NCBI GenBank assembly: GCA_016217545.1
Contig: JACRHT010000004.1
Coordinates: 124,001 to 188,000 of the forward strand
Source of the DNA: Opitutia bacterium
GTDB lineage: Bacteria; Verrucomicrobiota; Verrucomicrobiia; Opitutales; Opitutaceae
Length of the DNA stretch: 64,000 nucleotides
Reading direction: 5' to 3'
In this document: piece after piece, positions 34,659 to 43,603 of the stretch
How the letters are laid out: each line of letters begins with the position of its first letter
Numbering within the stretch: position 1 is the first letter of the stretch
Notes under the pieces: model-generated
Databases searched by the model: none
Told to the model about the DNA's origin: nothing
Seen by the model: the letters and a program-made list of their open reading frames with translations, nothing else
Position numbers and translations under genes: made by a program

Positions 34659-35408
34659 ATGTCTACCCAGCCGCGCGCCGACGGCCGCAAGTTCGACCAG
34701 CTGCGCCCCATCACCCTCGAGGCCAACATCGCCCCTCACGCCTCGGGCTCCGTTCTCATCGGCTTCGGCCACACGCGCGTCATCTGCGCCGCGACCATCG
34801 AGCCGAAAGTCCCCTCCTGGATGCGCCAGCAAGGCGTCACCGGCGGCTGGCTCACCGCCGAGTATTCGATGCTCCCCTACTCGACGCACGATCGCAAACA
34901 GCGCGACATTTCCAAGGGCAAGATCGACGGCCGCACCGTCGAAATCCAACGCCTCATCGGCCGCTCGCTGCGCGCCATCATCGATCTCCAGAAACTCGGC
35001 GACAACACGCTCTGGATCGACTGCGATGTCCTCCAGGCCGACGGCGGCACGCGCACGGCGTCCATCACCGGCGCCTACCTCGCCGCGCGCCTCGCGATCC
35101 AGAAGCTCCTCGACGCGAAGAAAATTTCCGAGAACCCGCTCACCGATTCCGTCGCGGCCGTCAGCGTCGGCCTGTTTAACAGCCAGCAATTGCTCGACCT
35201 GAACTACATCGAGGACAAGGACGCCGCCGTGGACTTCAACGTCGTCATGACCGGCAAGGGCCAGTTCGTCGAAGTGCAGGGCACCGGCGAGGAATCCACG
35301 TTCTCGCAAGAGGAACTCGACGGCCTGCTCGGCCTCGCCCGCAAGGGCCTCCAGGAACTCGCCGGCATCCAGTCAGCCTTCCTCGCGAAGCAGCTGTTGA
35401 AGTTCTGA
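34659..35408 (+). CDS. rph: Ribonuclease PH
   Basis: A 249-residue phosphorolytic 3' exoribonuclease that trims tRNA 3' ends. Typical blocks: [86 protein letters not shown] and the phosphate-site region [10 protein letters not shown]. The ATG at 34659 gives the standard start; the frame is open from 34623. No rdgB gene adjoins it, unlike in many genomes. Confidence 0.96.
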   Translation: MSTQPRADGRKFDQLRPITLEANIAPHASGSVLIGFGHTRVICAATIEPKVPSWMRQQGVTGGWLTAEYSMLPYSTHDRKQRDISKGKIDGRTVEIQRLIGRSLRAIIDLQKLGDNTLWIDCDVLQADGGTRTASITGAYLAARLAIQKLLDAKKISENPLTDSVAAVSVGLFNSQQLLDLNYIEDKDAAVDFNVVMTGKGQFVEVQGTGEESTFSQEELDGLLGLARKGLQELAGIQSAFLAKQLLKF

Positions 35409-35520
35409 GCACCGCGCTCTCTCGCGGCTTGTCGGTGATCGCCGCCGTCCCGAAGGCGAGAATCATCCGCCTCGCGCGGAAAACCGCGTGTGCTCCACGA
35501 AGGCCCGCAAGGTTGCCGGT

Positions 35521-35620
35521 GGTAGGGGCCGTTGCCCTCAACGGCCCTTCGTCCGCGTTCTGGTCTCGCGCTCGCGTTTTTCTCGTCTGCACGCGAGGGC
35601 GGTTGAGGACAACCGCCCCA
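35521..35620. repeat. Dispersed repeats (GGTAGGGGCGGTTG family), copies 2 and 3
   Basis: Two modules about 45 bp apart: GGTAGGGGCCGTTG-CC-CTCAACGGCCCTTC at 35521-35550, and an opposite-oriented GAGGGCGGTTGAGGACAACCGCCCCA at 35594-35619. They occupy the intergenic space between rph and the minus-strand HTH gene (35409-35661), in which I see nothing else. Confidence 0.82.
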
Positions 35621-35661
35621 CCGTTCTCCGCTCGCGCGCTCCCGCCCGATCTCCGCGGCGT

Positions 35662-36153
35662 TCAGCCCGAGTGCTTCGCGTCGCGCGCGACGGCTTCCGC
35701 CTTCAGCGCGCTGAAGTTACCTTCCTCGCAATTGCGCACGAAGCCCTCGGTCACGCTTTTCAGGTCCTCCCAGCGGCGCCGGATGGCTTTCGCCTCCTCC
35801 TTGGAAATCTGGTTGTCCGCCGCGGCCACGGCGATGACGCCGAGCATGTCCGCGAACTCCTGCACGATGTTGTTCGTCGACGGGATGAGATTGATGTCGT
35901 GCGGCTTGGTCTTCGGATTGGTGATGAAGAAACCGCCTGCACGCTCGCACACCCACTGCGCGATGCGCGCATCGTTGGTGATCTTCAACAGCTGCTCGAT
36001 GCGGTCCAGCGGGTTGTTGGCGCCGCTGCCGGTCTCGTCGGCGGGCGGCTCGGCCCACTTGTAGATGAGCGACAGGGACAAGCCCATGTCACCCGCGATT
36101 TGTTTCGCGCTGGTCTTCTTGAGCACCTCCTTGAGCAGCTCGTGCGAATGCAT
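35662..36153 (-). CDS. Small HTH protein, phage CII (CP76)-like
   Basis: 163 residues starting MHSHELLKEVLKKTSAKQIA. The first 35 residues form a helix-turn-helix (SAKQIAGDMGLSLSLIYKWAEPP) like that in phage CII/CP76-type regulators; next comes NNPLDRIEQLLKITNDARIAQWVCERAGGFF. The C-terminal half (QEFADMLGVIAVAAADNQISKEEAKAIRRRWEDLK) is helical. It probably acts as a DNA-binding regulator conserved in the lineage rather than as prophage debris; no other phage gene is nearby. The start (complement at 36151-36153) is preferred over an upstream one that adds 12 basic residues. Confidence 0.7.
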   Translation of the reverse strand: MHSHELLKEVLKKTSAKQIAGDMGLSLSLIYKWAEPPADETGSGANNPLDRIEQLLKITNDARIAQWVCERAGGFFITNPKTKPHDINLIPSTNNIVQEFADMLGVIAVAAADNQISKEEAKAIRRRWEDLKSVTEGFVRNCEEGNFSALKAEAVARDAKHSG

Positions 36154-36396
36154 ACGCGCGCATCTTGCGCGGCGCGGGGCGCAACGCAATCACCGACCTT
36201 GCGCCGCTTTGCGTATCTGTTCCCCGGCTCGCCCTCGCTTCCGACGCAGTCCACCGCCCACCTTTAGCCCACGGCGGCTTATGCTCCGCGTGCGGGAACG
36301 CCCCGGGTCTCTTATGATGCGTTTCGGCCAAGGGACGCGGCATCTTTTGGGTGTCATTCGGCTGGTTTTTGTGGCTTAAAAAACCCCTCTTTTCCC

Positions 36397-37578
36397 ATGA
36401 ACATTCACGAGTATCAGGCCAAAGCCTTGTTCGAAAAATACGGGGTGCCGGTGCCGAAGGGCGTGCCCGCCCGTTCGCCCGCCGAATTCGAGTCCGCGCT
36501 CTCGGCGCTGGGCGAGGCTCCGTATGTCGTCAAATCCCAGATCCACGCCGGCGGACGCGGCAAAGGCACGTTCACCGACGGCTTCAAGGGCGGCGTCAAA
36601 TTCGCCAAGACCAAGGCCGAGGCGCTCGACTACGCCAACAAGATGTATGGCAACACGCTCGTGACCGCGCAGACCGGCACCGCCGGCCGCAAGGTCCAGA
36701 CGATCTACTTCACCAAGGCCGCGGACATCTCCAAGGAATACTACCTCGCGATTCTCCTCGACCGTAACACCTCGAAGCCCGTCATCGTCGCCTCCACCGA
36801 AGGCGGCGTCGAAATCGAGAAGGTCGCGCACGAGACGCCCGAGAAGATCTTCAAGGTCTTCATCGATCCCGCCGTCGGCCTCCAAGGCTACCAGGCGCGC
36901 CAGCTGGCGTTCCAACTCGGCTTCACCGGCGACTACTTCAAGAACGCCGTCAAACTCATCACGAATCTCTATCGGATGTTCTGGGACACCGACGCCTCCA
37001 TGGTCGAGGTCAACCCGCTCATCACCACGCCCGCCGGCGAAGTTCTCGCGCTCGACGCCAAGGTCTCCTTCGACGACAACGCGCTCTTCCGCCACAAGGA
37101 CATCGTCGACCTCCGCGACCTGAACGAAGAGGACTCCAAGGAAATCGAAGCCTCGAAGTTCAACCTCAGCTACATCGCGCTCGACGGTAACATCGCCTGC
37201 CTCGTCAACGGCGCCGGCCTCGCGATGAGCACGATGGACATCATCAAACACTTCGGCGGCAACCCCGCCAACTTCCTCGACGTCGGCGGCGGCGCCTCGA
37301 AGGAGCAGGTCCAGGCGGCCTTCCGCATCATCCTCACGGACCCGAACGTGAAGGGCATCCTCGTGAACATCTTCGGCGGCATCATGGACTGCAACACGAT
37401 CGCCACCGGCGTCGTCGCCGCGGCCCGCGAGCTCGGCCTCACCATCCCGCTCGTCGTGCGCCTCGAAGGCAACAACGTCGCCGCGGGTAAGAAGACCCTC
37501 GCCGAGTCCGGCCTCAAGATCGAGTCCGCCGACTCCATGGCCGACGCAGCCCAAAAGATCGTCAAACTCGTCGCCTAA
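36397..37578 (+). CDS. sucC: Succinate--CoA ligase, beta subunit
   Basis: A 393-residue beta subunit of succinyl-CoA synthetase (TCA cycle), with an N-terminal ATP-grasp domain ([36 protein letters not shown]) and a C-terminal CoA-ligase domain containing [17 protein letters not shown] and [14 protein letters not shown]. The nucleotide-specificity loop was not resolved. It is followed by sucD after 26 bp. The 243-bp upstream gap contains no second gene. No clear Shine-Dalgarno precedes the ATG, as is common in this window. Confidence 0.97.
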   Translation: MNIHEYQAKALFEKYGVPVPKGVPARSPAEFESALSALGEAPYVVKSQIHAGGRGKGTFTDGFKGGVKFAKTKAEALDYANKMYGNTLVTAQTGTAGRKVQTIYFTKAADISKEYYLAILLDRNTSKPVIVASTEGGVEIEKVAHETPEKIFKVFIDPAVGLQGYQARQLAFQLGFTGDYFKNAVKLITNLYRMFWDTDASMVEVNPLITTPAGEVLALDAKVSFDDNALFRHKDIVDLRDLNEEDSKEIEASKFNLSYIALDGNIACLVNGAGLAMSTMDIIKHFGGNPANFLDVGGGASKEQVQAAFRIILTDPNVKGILVNIFGGIMDCNTIATGVVAAARELGLTIPLVVRLEGNNVAAGKKTLAESGLKIESADSMADAAQKIVKLVA

Positions 37579-37604
37579 CCGCCCACCGCTAACCGACCAC
37601 TTCA

Positions 37605-38528
37605 ATGGCTATCATCGTCAACGAAAAGACCAAGGTCCTCGTCCAGGGCATCACCGGCGAGTTCGGCGGTCGTCACACCAAACTCTCCCTCGACTACGGC
37701 TCCGCCATCGTCGCCGGCGTCACGCCGGGCAAGGGCGGCCAGTTCTTCGAGCACGGCTCCCACAAGGTTCCGATCTTCAACACCGTCGCCGACGCCGTCG
37801 CCGCCACCGGCGCGACCGCTTCCGCGGTGTTCGTCCCGCCGCCCTTCGCCGCTGACGCGATCCTCGAAGGTGTCGACGCCAACCTCGACCTCTGCGTCGC
37901 CATCACCGAAGGCATTCCGGTCCGCGACATGATCCAGGTGAAGCGCGCCATGGCCGGCAAGAAGACCCGCCTCATCGGCCCGAACTGCCCCGGCATCGTC
38001 ACTCCCGGCACCGGCGAAGGCTCGAAGGGCGGCTGCCGCATCGGCATCGCTCCCGGCTACATTCACAAGAAGGGCCACGTCGGCGTCGTCTCGCGCTCCG
38101 GCACCCTCACCTACGAAGCGGTCTGGCAGCTCACCGTGAAGAACATCGGCCAGTCGACCTGCGTCGGCATCGGCGGCGACCCCGTCAATGGCACCTCGCA
38201 CCTCGACGTCATCAAGATGTTCAACGACGACCCCGAGACCTGGGGCATCATCATGATCGGCGAAATCGGCGGCAGCGCCGAAGTCGAAGCCGCGCGCTGG
38301 GTGAAGGCCAACTGCAAGAAGCCCGTCGCGGGCTTCATCGCCGGTGCGACCGCCCCCAAGGGCCGCCGCATGGGCCACGCCGGCGCCGTCGTCGGTGGCG
38401 CCGAAGACACCGCCGCCGCGAAGATCGCCATCTTCGAGGAGTGCGGCATCGAAGTCGCCGTGACGCCCTCCGACATGGCCGACGCCCTCGAGCGCTCCGC
38501 CAAGAAGCTCGGCGTCAAACTCGCGTAG
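37605..38528 (+). CDS. sucD: Succinate--CoA ligase, alpha subunit
   Basis: A 307-residue alpha subunit carrying the phosphohistidine (His258 in RRMGHAGAVVGGAEDT) and the CoA-binding Rossmann fold (TKVLVQGITGEFGGRHT; GPNCPGIVTPG). The pair with SucC makes ATP or GTP from succinyl-CoA. Translation is probably coupled through the short intergenic space. A terminator-like hairpin begins 28 bp after the stop. Confidence 0.97.
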   Translation: MAIIVNEKTKVLVQGITGEFGGRHTKLSLDYGSAIVAGVTPGKGGQFFEHGSHKVPIFNTVADAVAATGATASAVFVPPPFAADAILEGVDANLDLCVAITEGIPVRDMIQVKRAMAGKKTRLIGPNCPGIVTPGTGEGSKGGCRIGIAPGYIHKKGHVGVVSRSGTLTYEAVWQLTVKNIGQSTCVGIGGDPVNGTSHLDVIKMFNDDPETWGIIMIGEIGGSAEVEAARWVKANCKKPVAGFIAGATAPKGRRMGHAGAVVGGAEDTAAAKIAIFEECGIEVAVTPSDMADALERSAKKLGVKLA

Positions 38529-38555
38529 TCTACCCAGACTGGACGGGTAGAAATC

Positions 38556-38621
38556 GGCCTGCGGCCCACACCAAATGAAAAATCTCCAAATTCTTCTTCG
38601 GGCCGCAGGCCTTCTTGTTTT
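38556..38621 (+). terminator. Long-loop terminator-like hairpin of sucCD, enclosing the next gene's start codon
   Basis: A 12-bp perfect inverted repeat: GGCCTGCGGCCC (38556-38567) and GGGCCGCAGGCC (38600-38611), followed by TTCTTGTTTT (38612-38621). The 32-base loop contains the ATG (38575) of the small secreted protein gene. A shorter hairpin CTACCC/GGGTAG (about 38530-38550) precedes it. Confidence 0.65.
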
Positions 38622-39063
38622 AGTCAGCTTGTCGACGCCGCCCCTGCTCCGGGCCGAGCCAGATCCCAGCCACCTGTTGGCCAGAGTGGAGCCGGACGGC
38701 ACCATCAGCGCCGGATCGAAAGCGGCCCTGCGACAGGCAGTTGAAGCCGGCCGGGCGATCCGCGTCGGATGGGCGCTGGACTTCAACAATGACGGCCGCG
38801 TCGATCTCGTTCACTGGGCCGACGCCTCGTTTCTCACTGTTTTGGGCGATGAAGTGTATGCGCAAATTCCTCCGATTCGCGAACAAGGCGGCGCGCGGAA
38901 AGGCGACAAAGTTGTCATCCAACTAGCCGAAAGCAGCCGCCGCTGGTATGGGCTTTTAGGCACGAATGGAGTGTTGGAAGGAGCGTTTGACGACAACTCC
39001 CCCAAACAAGTTGTGCCCGCGCGCATTTGGTGGTGCCTGACCGAAGGCGAATCCAAGAAATAG
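38575..39063 (+). CDS. Small secreted protein of unknown function
   Basis: 162 residues with a signal peptide (MKNLQILLRAAGLLVLVSLS...LLRA). The mature part contains IRVGWALDFNNDGRVDLVHWADASFLTVLGDEVYAQI and ends in ARIWWCLTEGESKK. It is a compact secreted beta domain I cannot name. Codons 9-13 lie in the right arm of the hairpin at 38556-38611, so part of the signal peptide is encoded by a probable terminator stem. If transcription from sucCD stops there, the gene needs its own promoter or read-through. A later start would destroy the signal peptide. Confidence 0.65.
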   Translation: MKNLQILLRAAGLLVLVSLSTPPLLRAEPDPSHLLARVEPDGTISAGSKAALRQAVEAGRAIRVGWALDFNNDGRVDLVHWADASFLTVLGDEVYAQIPPIREQGGARKGDKVVIQLAESSRRWYGLLGTNGVLEGAFDDNSPKQVVPARIWWCLTEGESKK

Positions 39064-39236
39064 ATCTGTCGCTTCGATTCAGGACTGCGGCGCTGATGCT
39101 CCTCTTGCGTCGGCTCCCAAGCGCTGCGGGAGGTTAAGCGGCCTCCAGAAAACTTAGCGCCAAACCCGCCAGCGGAGAGCCACAGGCACTTTCTTCGCGC
39201 TTGGTCTGCCGTGCCTGGCCCGGTTTTCGCCACACC

Positions 39237-40367
39237 TTACGCCACCGCGTCGACCTCGATCTCGAACAACAGATCGTCGCGGCACACCACGCTCGCCGTG
39301 TTCACCACTGGCAACACCTCATGTGCGTGCTGCGCCTGCCACGCCTGGAAATGCCGCACATCCGCCGCATGCCGGTAATACGCCGTCGCTCGCGTCACAT
39401 GCCGCCACTCCATGCCGCGCGACGCGAGGATCGCAGCCACGACCTCCATCGTGAGATCCACCTGCCGCCGCGCGTCGCCGATCCACGCCGTGCGTCCATC
39501 CGGATGAATGCTCGCCGTGCCCGACACCGTCAGCCAGCGCCCGCTCGCGCCCACCGCGACTTCCATCGCCCGGCTGAACGAGCTGCCGTAACGCGGCGCG
39601 GGGCACTGCAGCGGTGACGCGATCTCCCGCGGCGCCGCTGCCGCACCCGATACGGCTCCCGCGCCGCTCTTCGGCCGCCACGCGCGGAAGCCCACGCTGA
39701 GCGCCGCGCCCCTCGGATTTCTGGCGCCGATCCCCGTGCTCGCCGGCAGCGACCCCGAACGCCATTGCACCGGCGCGTAGTGCGCGGTGCGCACGCGATT
39801 GAAATCCCCATACCACGCCAGGATGTCGTCGTTGTAGAACCAAGTCCGCACGACGTCGCGGAGTTCAAACCCCGCCAAATCCAGCGCCAGCTCAGCCGCG
39901 CTGAACATCTGCTGCGTCTGCGCCGCCGCGCCCAAGGTCAACGTCTGCGGCCCAACGCCGCCCAGCCAGCAATGCCGCGCAGCACCGTCGTCACCGACTG
40001 TGCCGACCACCTGCCGGCCCAGCCGGATCGGCTCCAGTGTTCTCCCGAGCCAAACCATCGCCTGCACGCCCGCGAGCGGAGTCCCGTCGCACGCCGCGCC
40101 CTCGACCCAAGTGACGGGAAACGCCACCTCGCCGAATCCCGCGCGCAACGCCTGCTCGCGTTCCGCCGCGCGATCGACCGCGCCATAGACGAACAACGCC
40201 GCGACCGCTCCGTTCACCTCCCGCACGCGCCTCGCCAAACGCCGAAACGTCGCCACCGCCTCCTCGCCCTCGCGCGGCACTTCCGTCAGGCAAAATTCCC
40301 GCACGATCGCGGAGCCGGCATCGTTTTGAAGTATCACGGAGAATGGCTCACTGCCGCGGGGTAACAT
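39237..40367 (-). CDS. Chorismatase (FkbO/Hyg5)-like / RidA-fold protein
   Basis: 376 residues built as two RidA (YjgF)-like halves. Motifs recall chorismatases: a middle segment RTWFYNDDILAWYGDFNRVRTAHY, then STGIGARNPRGAALSVGFRAW, SPLQCPAPRYGSSFSRA and the last strand TASIHPDGRTAWIGDARRQVDLTMEVV. Chorismatases such as FkbO and Hyg5 hydrolyse chorismate or convert it to hydroxybenzoate, starting compounds for polyketides and pigments. Whether the active-site residues are present was not checked residue by residue, so function stays provisional. No biosynthetic cluster adjoins it. The start is the most upstream in-frame one. Confidence 0.6.
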   Translation of the reverse strand: MLPRGSEPFSVILQNDAGSAIVREFCLTEVPREGEEAVATFRRLARRVREVNGAVAALFVYGAVDRAAEREQALRAGFGEVAFPVTWVEGAACDGTPLAGVQAMVWLGRTLEPIRLGRQVVGTVGDDGAARHCWLGGVGPQTLTLGAAAQTQQMFSAAELALDLAGFELRDVVRTWFYNDDILAWYGDFNRVRTAHYAPVQWRSGSLPASTGIGARNPRGAALSVGFRAWRPKSGAGAVSGAAAAPREIASPLQCPAPRYGSSFSRAMEVAVGASGRWLTVSGTASIHPDGRTAWIGDARRQVDLTMEVVAAILASRGMEWRHVTRATAYYRHAADVRHFQAWQAQHAHEVLPVVNTASVVCRDDLLFEIEVDAVA

Positions 40368-40583
40368 GACCTCTCTGACGCGGCACGCGCCTCGCAGTTA
40401 CCGCCGCGCGCCTTCTCCCCGACTCAGCATTCCGCGAACTAGGGTCCATTAGCCGACTTGTTTTGCGCAGCCTCTGCGTAGCCGCACGCCGCGCGTTCCG
40501 TCATTCTTCACCTGCGCGCCCCACGCGCCGCGCGGGTTCGGTCACCTGTGAACTCGCTCCCCTGCCCCTCCGCTGTCACCTCG

Positions 40584-42137
40584 ATGCGCCGCTTCGCGCG
40601 CCTCGCCGCCGCGCTCTGTGCCTTGATCACTCTCGTCGCCGCAGCCGCGCCCGCGCTTTCCCCTTACGAAACCGCCGCGCACACGTCGCCGCGCTCGCAG
40701 ATCGACGAACTCGTCCAAACCGACCTCACCGCGCTCGGCCTCATTCCCGCCGCACCGTGCAGCGACGCCGTGTTCGTGCGCCGCATCTTCCTCGACGCCA
40801 TCGGCACCTTGCCTACCGCCGACGAGGCCCGTGCCTTCCTCGCCGACCGCGCCACCGATAAACGCGCCGCGCTGATCGACCGCCTGCTCGCGCGCGAGGA
40901 GTTCGCCGACTACTGGGCCATGCTCTGGAGCGACACGCTGCGCGTGAAAGCCGAGTTCCCCGTCAACCTCTGGCCCAACGCCGCGCAGTGCTACCACCAC
41001 TGGATTCGCGACGCCCTGCACGACGGTCTGCCGCTCGACCAATTCGCCCGCGAGCTCCTCACCGCCAACGGCTCCAACTTCCGCGTCGGCCCCGCCAACT
41101 TCTGGCGCGCCTCCGCCAACCGCCAGCCCGCCGGCCTCGCACGCGTCGTCGCGCTCACCTTCCTCGGCGAGCGCGTCGAAACTTGGCCGCCGGAAAAACT
41201 CGCCGCCTTCGCCCCGCTGTTCTCGCAACTCGCCACCAAGCCCACCCGCGAGTGGAAGGAGGAGATCGTCTACTTCGACCCCACGCTCCCCGCGCCACCT
41301 CCGACCACGCGTTTTCCCGACGGCTCGCCCGCGAAGCTCGCGCCCGACCAAGACCCGCGCGCGGCCTTCGCCCATTGGCTGCTCCGCGCCGACAATCCGC
41401 GCTTCGCCCGCGCCCTCGCCAACCGCGTGTGGAGTTGGGTCTTCGGCCGCGGGATCGTGCAACCCGCGGACGATTTCCGCCCCGACAACCCGCCCGCGAA
41501 TCCCGCGCTGCTCGACCATCTCGCCGCCTCGTTCGCCGCCGCGCACTACGACTTGCGCACCTTTCTGCGCGAAGTGCTGAACTCGCAAACCTACCAGTCT
41601 TCCTCGTTCGCGCCGACCGACGGCCCGCGCGCCGAAACGCACTTCGCGTTCTACGCGCCGCGCCGCCTCGACGCCGAGGTCCTCGCCGACGCGATCAACC
41701 AAGTCACCGGCACGCATGAGAACTACACCAGCGCGATCCCGGAGCCATTCACCTTCATTCCCACCGAGCAACGCGCCATCGCCCTGCCTGACGGCAGCAT
41801 CACGAGCGCGTTCCTCGAAAAATTCGGCCGCCCCACCCGCGACACCGGCGAACTCGCCGAGCGCACCACGACCACCACGAGCGCCGCTCAACGCCTGCAC
41901 CTGCTCAACTCGACGCACATCCAGCGCAAACTCTCCCAAGGCCCCGCCCTAGCCGCGCTCCTACGCCTCAAGCAGCCCATCGACGAACTCTACCTCACCT
42001 TCCTCTCCCGTCCGCCCACGCGCGCCGAACGCGACGCCGTCAACCGCTACCTCCGCGATCATCCGCAATCCCGCCGCGCCGGCCTCGACGTCGCCTGGGC
42101 CCTGCTCAACAGCGACGAATTCCTCCTCCGCCACTAG
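40584..42137 (+). CDS. DUF1549/DUF1553 domain secreted protein
   Basis: A 517-residue exported protein. A signal peptide (MRRFARLAAALCALITLVAAAAPA) is followed by DUF1549 (SQIDELVQTDLTALGLIPA, FVRRIFLDAIGTLPTADEARAFL) and DUF1553 (HWLLRADNPRFARALANRVWSWVFGRGIV, RLDAEVLADAINQVTG, TFLSRPPTRAERDAVNRYL). Such proteins are abundant in Planctomycetes and Verrucomicrobia and nearly always paired with a DUF1501 gene, as here. Their biochemical role is not established. This one is shorter than usual: there is no PSCyt cytochrome or PA14-like domain. Start at ATG 40584 rather than an upstream GTG at 40548. Confidence 0.88.
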   Translation: MRRFARLAAALCALITLVAAAAPALSPYETAAHTSPRSQIDELVQTDLTALGLIPAAPCSDAVFVRRIFLDAIGTLPTADEARAFLADRATDKRAALIDRLLAREEFADYWAMLWSDTLRVKAEFPVNLWPNAAQCYHHWIRDALHDGLPLDQFARELLTANGSNFRVGPANFWRASANRQPAGLARVVALTFLGERVETWPPEKLAAFAPLFSQLATKPTREWKEEIVYFDPTLPAPPPTTRFPDGSPAKLAPDQDPRAAFAHWLLRADNPRFARALANRVWSWVFGRGIVQPADDFRPDNPPANPALLDHLAASFAAAHYDLRTFLREVLNSQTYQSSSFAPTDGPRAETHFAFYAPRRLDAEVLADAINQVTGTHENYTSAIPEPFTFIPTEQRAIALPDGSITSAFLEKFGRPTRDTGELAERTTTTTSAAQRLHLLNSTHIQRKLSQGPALAALLRLKQPIDELYLTFLSRPPTRAERDAVNRYLRDHPQSRRAGLDVAWALLNSDEFLLRH

Positions 42138-42148
42138 CCCCGCTTCTT

Positions 42149-42180
42149 GGGTAGGGGCGCTTGCCCCCAAGCGCCCTTCC
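42149..42180. repeat. Dispersed repeat (GGTAGGGGCGCTTG variant)
   Basis: GGTAGGGGCGCTTG-CC-CCCAAGCGCCCTTCC between the DUF1549 and DUF1501 genes. Same module as at 22945 and 35521 with a compensated stem change (GGCGCTTG with CAAGCGCC). Confidence 0.85.
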
Positions 42181-42193
42181 CGCTCCCGCCGCC

Positions 42194-43603
42194 ATGTCCC
42201 TCCACCACAGCGAAGACCCGCACCACTGGAATCTCGACACCGAGCTGCGCACGCTCGGCCTGCGCGGCGCACCCATGACGCGTCGCGACGTCCTCCGCCT
42301 CGGCCTGCTCGGCGCCGCCGGTCTCGCACTCGGCTCCCGCTTCGCCTCGGCTGCCGAACGCCTCGCCCTTCCTTCCGCCGCCTCCGCGCCCGCAACGCCC
42401 GTCGTCACCGCTCGCGCCCGCTCCGTCATCCAAATCTGGCTCTGGGGCGGCCCGTGCCACCTCGACACCTTCGACCCCAAACCCGACGCAGGCTCGGCCT
42501 ATTGCGGCCCGCTCACCGGCACCGCCGACACCAACGTCGCCGGCATCCGCATCGGCGAACTGCTCCCGCTCCTCGCTCGCCAAGCCGACAAATACGCCCT
42601 CCTCCGCAGCCTCAGCCACGGCAACAACTCGCACGAAACCGCCGCCTACATGGTGCAAACCGGCCAAGCCGCCGGCCGCGACGTCTTCCCCGGCGCCGGC
42701 GCGGTCGTCTCGCTTTTCAAAGGTTACGACGCCGGCTACCGCGGCCTGCTGCCGCCCTACATCGTGCTGACCGAGCTGCAGGGCCGTTTCTCCGAGTCCG
42801 GCTTCCTCGGCGCCCGCTACCGCCCGTTCGCGACCGGCGGCGATCCCGGCGCTGACCGCTTCGTCGTCGAAGGTGTCGTGTCGCCCGACCTCGACGAGGC
42901 CCGCCAGCGCGCGCGCCGCGACCTGTTGCATCAGCTCAACACCTACGAACGCGCCGCGCGCTCCGGCGACCCGCGACTCAAGGCCCTCGCCCGCTGCGAA
43001 GACGAGGCTTACGAGATGATCCTCGGCGACGCCGGCAAAGTCTTCGATCTCTCCAACGAACCCGCCGCCACCCGCGAGCGTTATGGTCGCAACACCTTCG
43101 GCCAGTCCTGCCTCATGGCGCGCCGCCTCGTCGAAAAAGGCGTCCCCTACATCACCATCAACTACAAGGGCTGGGACACCCACAAACAGCACTTCCAACA
43201 GATGCGCCGCAAACTCCCCGAGTTCGACCGCGGCCTCGCCACGATGCTCGACGACCTCGCCCAACGCGGCCTCCTCGACTCGACGATCGTGTGGGCCGGC
43301 GGCGAATTCGGCCGCACGCCGAAAGTTCTCTGGGAAGCACCCTGGAACGGCGGCCGCGGCCACCACGGCAAAGTCTTCTCCGCGCTCGTCGCCGGCGGCG
43401 GTTTCCACGGCGGCCAAGTCATCGGGGCCTCCGACGCACACGGCGAGGAACCCGCCTCCGCTCCCGTCGCGCCCTCCGACCTCATCGCCAAAATCTACGG
43501 CCAGCTCGGCATCGCCGCCGACGCGCGCCTCCCGCACCCGGAGGGGCTCGACCTCCGCGCCGTCCCGACGAACGCCGGCCAAAACCTCGCCGCCCTCACA
43601 TGA
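42194..43603 (+). CDS. DUF1501 domain protein with Tat signal
   Basis: 469 residues with a twin-arginine type leader (TRRDVLRLGLLGAAGLALG, about 40-58) preceded by a hydrophilic extension. The DUF1501 domain belongs to the alkaline-phosphatase-like/sulfatase superfamily in fold: IQIWLWGGPCHLDTFDPKPD, LLRSLSHGNNSHETAAYM, WAGGEFGRTP and GGRGHHGKVFSALVAGGGF. The family is the constant partner of DUF1549/DUF1553 proteins; function is unknown. Its stop overlaps the start of the next gene (ATGA at 43600-43603), forming a three-gene operon. Confidence 0.9.
   Translation: MSLHHSEDPHHWNLDTELRTLGLRGAPMTRRDVLRLGLLGAAGLALGSRFASAAERLALPSAASAPATPVVTARARSVIQIWLWGGPCHLDTFDPKPDAGSAYCGPLTGTADTNVAGIRIGELLPLLARQADKYALLRSLSHGNNSHETAAYMVQTGQAAGRDVFPGAGAVVSLFKGYDAGYRGLLPPYIVLTELQGRFSESGFLGARYRPFATGGDPGADRFVVEGVVSPDLDEARQRARRDLLHQLNTYERAARSGDPRLKALARCEDEAYEMILGDAGKVFDLSNEPAATRERYGRNTFGQSCLMARRLVEKGVPYITINYKGWDTHKQHFQQMRRKLPEFDRGLATMLDDLAQRGLLDSTIVWAGGEFGRTPKVLWEAPWNGGRGHHGKVFSALVAGGGFHGGQVIGASDAHGEEPASAPVAPSDLIAKIYGQLGIAADARLPHPEGLDLRAVPTNAGQNLAALT

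Noticed and set aside
35662-36153. Prophage remnant suggested by the CII-like HTH
   Set aside because: No integrase, structural gene or attachment-site repeat is nearby, and flanking genes are housekeeping.
36376-37605. A 409-codon minus-strand ORF
   Set aside because: Exact antisense of sucC; a codon-bias shadow typical of high-GC genes.
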